Shown piece by piece: positions 16,288-24,379 of a stretch of DNA of 35,652 nucleotides (positions are counted from its first letter, which is position 1; each line of letters begins with the position of its first letter). This DNA comes from a virus. The stretch lies in the IMG/VR virus record IMGVR_UViG_3300007542_000076, positions 1-35,652 of that record, one strand, 5' to 3'. The position numbers and the translations under genes were made by a program. The notes under the pieces are model-generated. The model saw only the letters and a list, made by a program, of their open reading frames with translations. It was not told the DNA's origin and ran no database searches.

Positions 16288-17681
16288 GCTATGTTTTTTA
16301 GGTGTTTGAAGGCTCGGTCCCTGGCAGCTTTTACGGCTTCCATTAACGCGTTTTGCCCATCTGCTTTCGATTCCTGGCGTGCGATAACTTGCATGTCCAT
16401 GGTACCTTTCAGAATCAGTTTATTTATTACGACCTGTTCGGCCTGGCCCTGGCGGTCTAGTCGTGCGTTAAGCTGTTCCAATAATTCCAGGGACCAAGTT
16501 TGGCCGAACCAAATTATTATATTTCCGCCGTCCTGTAAGTTCAAGCCGTGGCCGCCGCTAGCCGGGTGCATTATTAGAAGCTGAATTTTTCCGGCGTTCC
16601 AGTCCAGTATATCTTCGTCGGTTTTCAGGCGTCGAGGTTTGTACTTTTTCAGTCGCTTTTCGATCCGTAGGGCGTCGCTTTTGTATGTGTAGGCGAGCAG
16701 CACCGGTTTGCCGTTTGCAGCTTCCATGAGTTCTTCGAGCACGTCCAGTTTCAAATCGTGTACGACGTGGTATTCTTTGTCTTCGTCGTACACTGCGCCG
16801 TTCGCAAATTGCAGTAGTTTATTGTTCAGGGCTGCGGCGCTCGCTACCGTTATGGGCTCGTCTGCAGTGAACAGTTCCAGAACTTTTTCGCGTTCAAAGT
16901 CTTTGTACTCTGCAGCGAGTTTTGGCGGCATTTCTATAAGTATGTTATTTTCGACGGCTTCCTGTAAATCCAGGTAATCTTCGGACTTCATAGAAATGCA
17001 AATATCTTCGATAGCTTCGTAGATTTCTTCGTCCGAGTTTTCGCGCAGTCGGTAGTTGTAAACTATGTGCCCGTTCATCTGTCCAGGTTTGAAAAAATTA
17101 CGCCTGTACGCGCTTATCGTTTTGCCTAGGCGCTCGCCTTTGTCCAGTAAGTACATTTGCGGCCAGAGATCAATTAAGCTATTCGGCGCGGGCGTTCCTG
17201 TGAGTATTACGGCCCTGGGAAAATAGACAAGCCGTAAAGCTTTGAACCGTTGCGATTTATGATTTTTGAAACTACTAGATTCGTCGATCACTTCCATATC
17301 GAAAGGCAAACGGCTTCCGCCATAGTGGGCGCACAACCATTGCACGTTGTCGCGGCCAATGGTGTAGATGTGCGCCGGGACCTTCAAAGCGGCCACACGT
17401 TCGGCCGGTGTGCCTGCCACTATCGATATTTTTAAATCGCGCAGGTGTGCCCATTTTCGCGCTTCCTGTTTCCAGACGCTTTCGGCTACTCGTTTGGTTC
17501 CGATAACCAGAACTTTTTCGACCTCAACTTCTTCGAATATCAGTCGATTAATAGCCGTTAAAGTTGCAACCGTTTTGCCTAGGCCCATGTCTAGGAATAA
17601 GCCGCATTTCGAATTTTCCATAATGTGATCCACTGCAGTTACCTGGTAGTGGTGTAGGTCGAATTCGTCCAGTTCTATCAT
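16284..17681 (-). CDS. SNF2/DEAD-like helicase (phage replication type)
   Basis: 465 residues, the compact phage form of superfamily 2 SNF2-like ATPases. Motifs in order: Q-like region HHYQVTAVDHIM (10-21), Walker A DMGLGKT (31-37), motif Ia near VLVIGTKRV, DESS (133-136) as motif II, TGTPAPNS (161-168) as motif III, and the C-terminal domain with HGLNLQ near 378-383 and NARLDRQGQ (404-412) as motif VI. It translocates on DNA during phage replication or recombination. It is coupled to the VRR-NUC gene by ATGA overlap (17678-17681), a pairing repeatedly found in phages. Confidence 0.9.
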   Translation of the reverse strand: MIELDEFDLHHYQVTAVDHIMENSKCGLFLDMGLGKTVATLTAINRLIFEEVEVEKVLVIGTKRVAESVWKQEARKWAHLRDLKISIVAGTPAERVAALKVPAHIYTIGRDNVQWLCAHYGGSRLPFDMEVIDESSSFKNHKSQRFKALRLVYFPRAVILTGTPAPNSLIDLWPQMYLLDKGERLGKTISAYRRNFFKPGQMNGHIVYNYRLRENSDEEIYEAIEDICISMKSEDYLDLQEAVENNILIEMPPKLAAEYKDFEREKVLELFTADEPITVASAAALNNKLLQFANGAVYDEDKEYHVVHDLKLDVLEELMEAANGKPVLLAYTYKSDALRIEKRLKKYKPRRLKTDEDILDWNAGKIQLLIMHPASGGHGLNLQDGGNIIIWFGQTWSLELLEQLNARLDRQGQAEQVVINKLILKGTMDMQVIARQESKADGQNALMEAVKAARDRAFKHLKNIA

Positions 17682-18043
17682 GCGGATCTAAATTGGCGAA
17701 TTAGTTCGATTATGTGGTCTTCGAATCCTAAAATCCAAGCGTCGGCGCCTTCCTTGCTGTCGAAGTAGCCCACTTTGCCTTCGAAGTTCCCAACGTAGAA
17801 ACCTTCTTTTTTAAGGCGGTTAATATATGCCACCTGTAACGGGTCCGGTTTTTCGCCTGGGGCTTTCACTTCGGCGAAGCCTGTAAAACCTTTCCACAAT
17901 ACCTGCCGGTCGGGCACGCCTGCGTCGTACTGCGGGTTATTCTTTTTCGCCCACATTTCATTTGCGCGGCATTGCTTCACGAAGTATTTTTCGATAGCGA
18001 CTTCGCTCAAAGCTTTCGTTTTCTTAGTCGAGGTTTCTTTCAT
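17678..18043 (-). CDS. VRR-NUC domain nuclease
   Basis: 121 residues from ATG at 18043. This start is preferred over 18061 because the context AAAAATACTATGAA is shared with the polymerase gene start. VRR-NUC features of the PD-(D/E)XK fold are present: Glu14/Glu18 in the first helix, GVPDR with Asp45, FAEVKAPG with Glu58 and Lys60, and a Gln in the next helix (PLQVAYINRLK). These stand-alone phage nucleases act on branched DNA. It lies between the primase-helicase and SNF2 genes, overlapping both. Confidence 0.85.
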   Translation of the reverse strand: MKETSTKKTKALSEVAIEKYFVKQCRANEMWAKKNNPQYDAGVPDRQVLWKGFTGFAEVKAPGEKPDPLQVAYINRLKKEGFYVGNFEGKVGYFDSKEGADAWILGFEDHIIELIRQFRSA

Positions 18044-20354
18044 AGTATTTTTGCGTTCCATAGATTTTAAATTTTGCTGTTGTTGTTACCCCGGTCCACC
18101 CTTCCAGGCCGCGAAGTATATCGTTAACCTCGCGCGTATTGTAGCGGGTCATGTCTTCTTTTTCTTTGCCCAGGCATTCGCACCATACTTCTGCAGTGCA
18201 TACGCGGTCCCTGGTAACCTTTCCGGCGCTTTTGGTGTTGTCTAACCAGTTCCGGCGCTCGTAGACGTCTAGCAGGTCCCAACCTTCGGGCAGTAGTCTT
18301 TCGAGATAGGCCAAAATCATTCCCTGGCGTTCGTCTTTTTCGCTGTGCAGATCTTGCGTTATTCGCGCGGCAGCTTCTACCTTTTTGGATAGGTACAAAG
18401 TTTCGCCCGCTTCGTAAAGGTGAACCGCTTCGGCCCAGAGTTGGTCTACTTCTTTGGGCATGTCTGTAAACACTTCCTTTTTTACTTCGTCCTGCTCGCA
18501 CATAACCGGCCAAAATCTTCTATTCCCGGTCGGGTCTTTCAGGAATTCCCTGTTATTCGTCGTACCGAAGAAAACGCACTGCCGCTTGAATGTTTCAGGC
18601 GAGCGAGCGTAGGCCGGTCGAAAGTCGTCTTTCTGTTTTGAAACGAAATGCTTAATGGCTTCGACTTCGGATTTTTTGAAGGCTGAAAGTTCCGCTATTT
18701 CAATGATCCAGGCGCCCTGTAATTGTTCCAAAGATTCTTTGCCCTGGACAGTGGAAAAACTATCTGAAAACCAACCGCGGCCCAACGCGTTCAGAAACGA
18801 AGATTTTTTAATCCCTTGCGCCCCAACTAGCACTAGCATGTAATCGAATTTGCATCCGGGGTCCAAGATCCGCGCCACGGCCGCGACCATCATTTTTTTA
18901 AAAGCTTCACGAGTGAAAAGCGTATCTGCAGCGCCGAAGTAGTCCTGCAGTGTTGTAGTTATCCGGCTTGTGCCGTCCCATTCCAGGCCGTTCAAATATT
19001 CCCGTATAGGGTGCACGCTGTTGTTCTCGATTTCCAGGGCTAGGCTGTCGTCGATTTTATGCGCAGAACAGATCCCATATATAATTTCGACGTAGTTTCG
19101 AACGCCGGAATAGTCCACGTTCCGAACTGGCTCGGGTTCGTCGATTTCTCGCCAGGGCGCGTTTCTGTTTATGTACCTTTTCGAATCGAATTGATTATAG
19201 CTGAAAAGCTTCTGCAGGTGTTCGTCTTTTTTGAATATTAGATTTAAGTTTTGAGCCGAAGAAATAAAATTCCCTTTGGCATCTATTTCTAAATCGATCA
19301 TCCAGTCGATGTCTTCGTCTTCCTGCTCGGGTGAAGTTTTCGTCTTCTCTTTTGCTAGTGTGAATTTTACGCCTTTGTCTTCGGTGCATAACTGTTCCAT
19401 TCGCTTAAAAGACTGCGTGCCGTTTGCGTCTTTGTCCAGGTGCCCGTATAGGTGCAGCCGGACCAAATCAAACGAGTTGCAAAGCCTGCCGGAAATTGGG
19501 TCTGTGCCGTGGTGGCTATAGGCCCAAATATCGTCGTAAACCATAAGGCCCGAAGCAGTGCTGCCGCCTGAAAATGTGTACCGGTCTTCGGTAGTTGCGG
19601 AATAGACTTCCGGCAGGAATTTTTCGATAACCTCAGCGATTCCATAAGTTCTGCAGAATGCACCGACTACGCCTTTTTTCAAGCAAGGGTCTTCCTGTTT
19701 GTCTGCAGAATTCCGAACGCCTTCTGTTTGCTTTTCAGAAGTGGGCCACAAACTAGAATCGGTCCAGTCTGCGTATTCGTCCAGTACGTCGTCCGCGCAT
19801 AAAAATTCGCCTTTCTGCTCGGCCCAGTAGTACTTCACGTCTTTAGGTCTGCTCGGCCAGAACATTAACCGGTTCACGTCGAACGTGGTCGGGTCGAAAA
19901 GTTCTATGCCTAAGTTCCCGGCAACGCGTCGCGATATGGCCGAATATTCGTCCGGGCTTACTTCGCGGTCCAAGGGAATAACGAGCCGCAGTCTGGGGCT
20001 TTTTTCGCTGTGTTTGTGCGTAGCGTGAAGAAACGCGCTGCAGCTATATTCCATTTCGAAATCGAAGAAGAAATCCGCCGTGCCGAAATCTACGTCGAGC
20101 GTCAATAGTTGGCGATGTCCTACGGTGCTTTTGTTGCGTCGTCCGCCAACTAGATAGCCGCCCACGTAGCCGCCCACGTCCTTTATGGCGCTTTGCTCAG
20201 TCTTGGACGCTCGAAGGTATTCTTTTAAAGTTTCGTCAGTCTTAACGCTTCGCTTTAAGCGCTCCACGAATTCCGGCCAGGTCGTTTGCCTGTTCTTCCA
20301 CAGTTTTGTATCTGCGTGCGATCCTGTGGCTATGTCTATAGTTCCTTCGTGCAT
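18024..20354 (-). CDS. Primase-helicase: AEP-like primase fused to VirE/D5-type ATPase
   Basis: 776 residues. The N-terminal part has archaeo-eukaryotic primase motifs: LDVD (Asp87, Asp89), a His motif around 113-115 (ATHKHSEKSPRLRL), and FDVNRLMFWPSRP (Asp159). A middle segment (about 251-295, GGSTASGLMVYDDIWAYSHH, then a region with Cys282 and FDLVRLH) is typical of phage primases. The C-terminal VirE-type helicase shows Walker A GAQGIKKS (501-508), Walker B-like WIIEIAEL (539-546), a sensor-type CVFFGTTNN (583-591), then TGNRRFWPV. It would prime and unwind phage DNA at replication forks. It overlaps small genes on both sides. Confidence 0.85.
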   Translation of the reverse strand: MHEGTIDIATGSHADTKLWKNRQTTWPEFVERLKRSVKTDETLKEYLRASKTEQSAIKDVGGYVGGYLVGGRRNKSTVGHRQLLTLDVDFGTADFFFDFEMEYSCSAFLHATHKHSEKSPRLRLVIPLDREVSPDEYSAISRRVAGNLGIELFDPTTFDVNRLMFWPSRPKDVKYYWAEQKGEFLCADDVLDEYADWTDSSLWPTSEKQTEGVRNSADKQEDPCLKKGVVGAFCRTYGIAEVIEKFLPEVYSATTEDRYTFSGGSTASGLMVYDDIWAYSHHGTDPISGRLCNSFDLVRLHLYGHLDKDANGTQSFKRMEQLCTEDKGVKFTLAKEKTKTSPEQEDEDIDWMIDLEIDAKGNFISSAQNLNLIFKKDEHLQKLFSYNQFDSKRYINRNAPWREIDEPEPVRNVDYSGVRNYVEIIYGICSAHKIDDSLALEIENNSVHPIREYLNGLEWDGTSRITTTLQDYFGAADTLFTREAFKKMMVAAVARILDPGCKFDYMLVLVGAQGIKKSSFLNALGRGWFSDSFSTVQGKESLEQLQGAWIIEIAELSAFKKSEVEAIKHFVSKQKDDFRPAYARSPETFKRQCVFFGTTNNREFLKDPTGNRRFWPVMCEQDEVKKEVFTDMPKEVDQLWAEAVHLYEAGETLYLSKKVEAAARITQDLHSEKDERQGMILAYLERLLPEGWDLLDVYERRNWLDNTKSAGKVTRDRVCTAEVWCECLGKEKEDMTRYNTREVNDILRGLEGWTGVTTTAKFKIYGTQKYYERNLD

Positions 20355-20497
20355 CTGTCTGTATAGGCTTTTGCTATTTTCTGGAATGCTTCCTGTATTT
20401 CAGTTTTGTACTTCTCAGGAACGCTCGTTGTGATCCTAACTTTTTTAACTGGGTTCGGCTTTCTGCCTGCGCCCTTTCTTTTTCCACCTCTTGCCAT
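20336..20497 (-). CDS. Small basic protein with GRGGKRKGAGRKP-like start
   Basis: 53 residues: MARGGKRKGAGRKPNPVKK, then VRITTSVPEKYKTEIQEAFQKIA. The RGGKRKGAGRKP start followed by a strand (VRITTSV) and helices is a recurrent phage layout resembling ribbon-helix-helix DNA-binding proteins. It is too short for a 60-residue cutoff but has an ATG, a protein-like composition and fits exactly between the polymerase and primase genes, overlapping the primase start by 19 bases. A DNA-binding role is inferred. Confidence 0.65.
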   Translation of the reverse strand: MARGGKRKGAGRKPNPVKKVRITTSVPEKYKTEIQEAFQKIAKAYTDRCTKEL

Positions 20498-20505
20498 AAT
20501 CACTT

Positions 20506-22413
20506 TTATTTTTGAAAATATTTAACTTCTTCGCCTTTCGCATCCAGAGGAAAACCGCTCGCCCAACTGGGTAGAACTTTCATAATGTTTTCCAGTTCTT
20601 CTTTTTGGCCGTCTTCTACTACGATTTCATCGTGCACGTGCATTGCTATGTCGTGCCCTTCTTCGTGAACGCGGACCACGGCTTCGGCCATGAAATCACG
20701 GGCCACGGCCTGTACTATGTTCTCGGTCAATTTTCCGCCGTAGGAATCTACCCAGGTCCATTTTCGGGTTTTCGGGTGCACCCACATGTACTGTATTCCT
20801 TTTTTGCCATATTCGTTGAAAGCTATTCTGGCTTTGTGGTAGCTTAACGTTCGACCCGAGGGCAGTTTTATTGTCATGCTGTCGCGGTCCGTATCGAAAA
20901 CCAGTGCGCCCAGGGTTACTTTGGTTTTCAATCGAATCGACTTTGTAGCTGCATTCTGAACGGCTCGCCAGTAGTCCACTATCGCAGGATTCGCCTTGCG
21001 CCAAACTACCACTAAATTTTTCATTTCCGGTATAGTTAGGCCCATATCTTCGCCGCCCATCAATTTAAGCGCATTGTAACCGCCTTGAAAGCCCAGGGCC
21101 AATTCTGAAACTTTGCCTTTCGCCCTGTCCGCTGAGGTTATTTCTGCCACTGGTATTTTGAACATCTTCGAAGCGGATTCCTTGTATATGTCTTTCTGGC
21201 CTGCTTCGAAAACCTTCATGCGCCAACGCTCATTTGCGAGCCACGCTAGGACCCGCGCTTCGATAGCGGAGTAATCCGACATAGTTAGGTGCGATCGTCC
21301 AACAGAGGGCACGAAAGCGGTACGCACAAGCTGCGCCAAGGTGTCCTGCACGTCTGCAAATAACATCTGTAGCAGTTCGAAGTCTCGGTCCTTGACGATT
21401 TCACGGGCGCAGTCGAGATCTTCGATATAATTTCTAGGCAGGTTCTGCAACTGGATAAGCCTTCCGGCCCATCGGCCAGTATGCGCCCCGTAGAACTGGA
21501 ACAGGCCGCGCACTTTGTCGTCGTCCATTATGCAATTTAGCATAGCATCGTACTTCTTAATACTGGTACGCCCTAGCCTTTGTCGTATGCCGATCATTTC
21601 CATAACTCGCCCATCCTCAAAACTCAAATCCGCTAACGTTCCTTTAGTGAGATTTGGTAATTTTGTCCCTGTCCGGCGTTCGATCCAGTCTTGAAGTTGG
21701 GCGATGCTATTTGGGTTCTGTAACCCGGTTATTTTCTTCGCCCTTTCGAGCAGTCGCGTTCTGTTTATTTCGTTCAAATGCAGCACACTGTTAACGAATT
21801 CCAAATCGACGGTTATTCCGTTTTCGTTTATGAGTTGATCGATTTGGTACAGGTGCTGTTCGAACTCCGGTATAGAGTTATGCTTTAACCGTTCATAGAC
21901 GGCCACTTCTGCGACGACATCCTGCCGGCAGTACTCTAAAAAGTTTTCCCATTTTTCGGCGTCGTGCTCAGGTAGATTTCTTTCGCGGCCTTCGTTGGTC
22001 TTCGTCGGTTTGCAGGGAATGCAAAAATAACGGATATGTGCGGACCCGGCAGCGCTTTTCGCCTGGTCGCCTAAGTTCAAAGCTTCCGAAACGCCTTTAA
22101 GCGATAACGGCAGGCCGTTGTAACTTGCTAGAACTGCAGTGCAGGTCCATTCGTTCCCGACGTCCAGGCCCATAGCCCCAAGGCACACCCGTTCGAAAGT
22201 AGCATTGTGCGCCAACTTCCGAACGTTTGTATCTTGAAGATCCGCCAGAACTTCTTCGGGTACGTCGTCCCATTCGCACACGTGGACTTTCTTTCCGTAG
22301 GAGTATGCCAGGCAGAGTATTTCGAAATCAATCGAATCTGCGTACTTATACACCCCGGAAGTTTTCAGGTTCACAGAACTAAAAGTCTCTATATCAATGT
22401 GCAAATGCTTCAT
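20506..22413 (-). CDS. Family A DNA polymerase with 3'-5' exonuclease domain
   Basis: 635 residues from ATG at 22413. The longer frame to 22524 would overlap the previous gene, and the AAAAATACTATGAA context is shared with the VRR-NUC start. The exonuclease domain shows DIET (Asp7, Glu9), HNATFE (69-74) and YCRQD (Asp165). The polymerase domain shows motif A SDYSAIEAR (Asp380), motif B around Arg430-Lys434 to GGYNA, and motif C HVHDE (Asp595, Glu596). This is the phage replicative polymerase type found beside VirE primases and SNF2 helicases. All key residues are present, so it should be active with proofreading. Confidence 0.95.
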   Translation of the reverse strand: MKHLHIDIETFSSVNLKTSGVYKYADSIDFEILCLAYSYGKKVHVCEWDDVPEEVLADLQDTNVRKLAHNATFERVCLGAMGLDVGNEWTCTAVLASYNGLPLSLKGVSEALNLGDQAKSAAGSAHIRYFCIPCKPTKTNEGRERNLPEHDAEKWENFLEYCRQDVVAEVAVYERLKHNSIPEFEQHLYQIDQLINENGITVDLEFVNSVLHLNEINRTRLLERAKKITGLQNPNSIAQLQDWIERRTGTKLPNLTKGTLADLSFEDGRVMEMIGIRQRLGRTSIKKYDAMLNCIMDDDKVRGLFQFYGAHTGRWAGRLIQLQNLPRNYIEDLDCAREIVKDRDFELLQMLFADVQDTLAQLVRTAFVPSVGRSHLTMSDYSAIEARVLAWLANERWRMKVFEAGQKDIYKESASKMFKIPVAEITSADRAKGKVSELALGFQGGYNALKLMGGEDMGLTIPEMKNLVVVWRKANPAIVDYWRAVQNAATKSIRLKTKVTLGALVFDTDRDSMTIKLPSGRTLSYHKARIAFNEYGKKGIQYMWVHPKTRKWTWVDSYGGKLTENIVQAVARDFMAEAVVRVHEEGHDIAMHVHDEIVVEDGQKEELENIMKVLPSWASGFPLDAKGEEVKYFQK

Positions 22414-22420
22414 AGTATTT

Positions 22421-22798
22421 TTACGGTCTTGGGTTTCCACTTGTAATGTAGTCGAATTCTGAGTAGTACCAGAAATCGTCCTTATCCTGTGCGGATTCCG
22501 CGTTCGAATAGCCTGAGTTAACAAGCGTTCGAATCATGTCGTTTGGTTCCAACGAATCTACGTACGCCCTGGCTGCGATTTCGGCATTACGTAGAACGGT
22601 AGTGAATAAAGCCGCCGGCGTATCGGTGTAGCCGTAGCCGGACCATCGCTGCACGTCGTCTTTGTCGTTCTCAGGTTTCAGGTTCACAAAAGCGAAGATC
22701 CGGAAAAAGCTTCCTTCTTCGGTCCATTGTACCGTCGTCCATAGTTCGCGCCCGCCGTACGTCCATTCTTTGCGCATCGTGTTTTCTGCTTTGTTCAT
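22421..22798 (-). CDS. Hypothetical protein upstream of the DNA polymerase
   Basis: 125 residues, no family recognised. It is rich in aromatic residues (WTYGGRELWTTVQWTEEGSFFRIFAF) with a beta-like first half and a helical second half (VLRNAEIAARAYVDSL). No membrane segment or signal. Its stop is seven bases before the polymerase ATG, so the two are probably cotranslated. A second in-frame ATG (22777) is possible. Confidence 0.65.
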   Translation of the reverse strand: MNKAENTMRKEWTYGGRELWTTVQWTEEGSFFRIFAFVNLKPENDKDDVQRWSGYGYTDTPAALFTTVLRNAEIAARAYVDSLEPNDMIRTLVNSGYSNAESAQDKDDFWYYSEFDYITSGNPRP

Positions 22799-22832
22799 AA
22801 TTTTATACTGAATTAGTTAATGAATTATACTG

Positions 22833-22899
22833 CGAAAAGCGCGTGCCCCACTGTCGAAGTGTTACACGCGCTGAGGTTAAAAGTGCGACAATTTACTAT
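22833..22899 (-). repeat. Duplicated 67-bp hairpin element, copy 1
   Basis: It differs from 23246-23312 at only two positions by my reading. On the transcript it begins at the stop codon of the MazG-like gene and contains an 8-bp stem AGCGCGTG/CACGCGCT (22838-22845 with 22865-22872), an inner CACT/AGTG stem, and CTTTTCG after the stem. It could be a weak terminator, an attenuator or an RNA processing signal. Confidence 0.8.
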
Positions 22900-23222
22900 T
22901 CGAGTTTAATCGTTGTTCCTTTTTTCTCGGAAACTCTGTTAAATTCATCCTTGATGCAGTCTTTCAAACTCAGTCCAGACGCTTGACAAAGCAAGTCTAA
23001 ATAGGTCGCTATGCCTCCAACTTCTTCTTTTATAGCGGCCTGTGCTTCTTTTAACGAAAAATCGCGTCGTTTAACTTTTTTCAAAATGTTGCAGAGTTCT
23101 CCGGTTTCTCCGGCTAAAGCGTTGCCCCACTCGGCTAGGCTCCAATCGTGTAAAGTCATTCCGAAAACGGTTACGCATCGTTCTTTGTTCTTCTGCTCAA
23201 AATCTTCTAAAAAATCACTCAT
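22896..23222 (-). CDS. MazG-like nucleotide pyrophosphohydrolase
   Basis: 108 residues from ATG at 23222. The longer frame to 23264 reads through the repeat and is less likely. The MazG-like all-alpha NTP-PPase layout is clear: WGNALAGETGELCNILKKVKRRD (Glu39, Glu42) and KEEVGGIATYLDLLCQASGLSL (Glu66, Glu67, Asp76), ending KDEFNRVSEKKG. Family members hydrolyse (d)NTPs, and some phage members alter nucleotide pools or alarmone signalling. The position normally occupied by a metal-binding Asp after EEVG is Gly70 here, so activity is not certain. It is flanked by the two copies of the 67-bp repeat. Confidence 0.75.
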   Translation of the reverse strand: MSDFLEDFEQKNKERCVTVFGMTLHDWSLAEWGNALAGETGELCNILKKVKRRDFSLKEAQAAIKEEVGGIATYLDLLCQASGLSLKDCIKDEFNRVSEKKGTTIKLE

Positions 23223-23245
23223 ATCGTTCTTTGTTTTAGTTACCT

Positions 23246-23312
23246 CGAAAAGCGCGTGCCCCACTGTTGAAGTGTTACACGCGCTGAGGTTAAAAGTGCG
23301 GCAATTTACTAT
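23246..23312 (-). repeat. Duplicated 67-bp hairpin element, copy 2
   Basis: Same element as at 22833-22899. On the transcript it starts at the stop of the ssDNA-binding protein gene. The outer stem is 23251-23258 with 23278-23285. One of the two differences lies in the apical loop (GTTGA here, GTCGA in copy 1, plus strand) and the stem is unchanged. Confidence 0.8.
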
Positions 23313-23845
23313 AATAAATCGTCTTCGTCGTCGTCCAGGTCGCCGAAATCTTCATCGATTTGGTCCGCAGTGTAGGAACCGCCTAAGCTTTCGCCGTCGC
23401 GCAATTTCTGCACTGAATTAAGGCCGCAGGCTACACCTTTGTTCCCGCCAGTGTTGAAGGCGTACAGGTTCATCGAAACGCGACCGTAGCAACCACTGTA
23501 GATTTCGCGTTCTTCCATTATTTCCTGTCGGTCTTCGTCCACCAGAATAGGTTTGCTAATCGAATTCGCAGTGAAAAACATCATGCCTTCATACTCTTCG
23601 CCGTCCTTGTCTTCGTCACCGTCACGCAGCGGAGTTTTCAGGCCTTTGGTGCCTTTCAAAATGTGTTGATTTTCGGCTATGACTTTTTTCACGGCTTTTT
23701 CGAATCGCGCTATAGCGGCTTTGTCCTTTTTAGGAATTAAACCAGAAACGCTATATTTCTTCGGGCCGTCCTCTGTGATCGATCGGGGTTCGTGAACTGT
23801 TACGTAGCTTAGACGCACTTCACCTGTTACTAATTTTTCTGCCAT
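23309..23845 (-). CDS. DUF2815-like ssDNA-binding protein
   Basis: 178 residues, resembling DUF2815, phage single-stranded DNA-binding proteins related to T7 gp2.5. It has the typical start (TGEVRLSYVTVHEPRSI, then KYSVSGLIPKKD), a central block with MFFTANSISKPILVD, the YSGCYGRVSMNLYAFN segment, and a strongly acidic C-terminal tail (DEDFGDLDDDEDDLL). Such tails contact polymerase and helicase partners. It lies downstream of a promoter at 23904-23947 with a leader of about 58 bases and is separated from the MazG-like gene by the repeat. Confidence 0.85.
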   Translation of the reverse strand: MAEKLVTGEVRLSYVTVHEPRSITEDGPKKYSVSGLIPKKDKAAIARFEKAVKKVIAENQHILKGTKGLKTPLRDGDEDKDGEEYEGMMFFTANSISKPILVDEDRQEIMEEREIYSGCYGRVSMNLYAFNTGGNKGVACGLNSVQKLRDGESLGGSYTADQIDEDFGDLDDDEDDLL

Positions 23846-23903
23846 TTTACGTGTATTAATTGTTAGTATTATTTTTTATGTTTTCGAGCGTTGCTACTCT
23901 ATG

Positions 23904-23947
23904 CAAATATACTGTTTTTATTTTGATTTATGCAACTTTTATTCAAA
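23904..23947 (-). promoter_or_regulatory. Promoter of the replication genes with variant operator
   Basis: Minus strand GTTGC (23932-23936) lies 20 bases before TATATTTG (23904-23911), a full match to the Bacteroidota -7 consensus. The flanking arms are TTTGAAT (23941-23947, minus strand) and ATCAAA (23922-23927), a degenerate form of the early operator. The start codon is about 58 bases downstream, unlike the early promoters with four-base leaders. Confidence 0.75.
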
Positions 23948-23952
23948 ATTAT

Positions 23953-24366
23953 TTATTTCGTGAAGTCCGAAGCTTTCCACTTTCTGCGGGGGCCTGGTTC
24001 GTCGCGCCTGAATACGTTGTCTTTTGAGTGGGCGTAGATTATCTGGTCCGCGCTTTTTCCGGTCCGCGCTAGAACTATGTCGATAGCGTGGTAAATGTCA
24101 ACGGCCAAAACTGTTAGGCCTGTGCTTAAAAATTCTTCTGTCATGTACGAAACGTGGTAGTTCGCTGTTTTTTCTTCGACGTATATTTCCAGTAGAAGTT
24201 CCCAGGGTTGGCGGTCGTCTGGCTGTGCGGCGTTGAGCGCGTAACGAATTAAGCCTGTAACGGACCGAACAGGCGGCACGCAGTCCAGGAATTTTGCGAT
24301 AAGTTTCTGCCGGTATTCCGCAGGAAGTTCGTTCGCCCAGTCGTGTAAAGTTCTTTTTTCGTTCAT
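23953..24366 (-). CDS. Hypothetical protein in the replication operon
   Basis: 137 residues, no family recognised. The start reads LHDWANELPAEYRQKLIAKF, then a helical stretch, a beta-like part (ELLLEIYVEEKTANYHVSYM) and a basic end (EPGPRRKWKASDFTK). The start context AACTTAGAAACCATGAA is identical to that of the gene starting at 29739. It sits 13 bases after the DUF2800 stop, and the next promoter follows its own stop. Confidence 0.65.
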   Translation of the reverse strand: MNEKRTLHDWANELPAEYRQKLIAKFLDCVPPVRSVTGLIRYALNAAQPDDRQPWELLLEIYVEEKTANYHVSYMTEEFLSTGLTVLAVDIYHAIDIVLARTGKSADQIIYAHSKDNVFRRDEPGPRRKWKASDFTK

Positions 24367-24379
24367 GGTTTCTAAGTTT

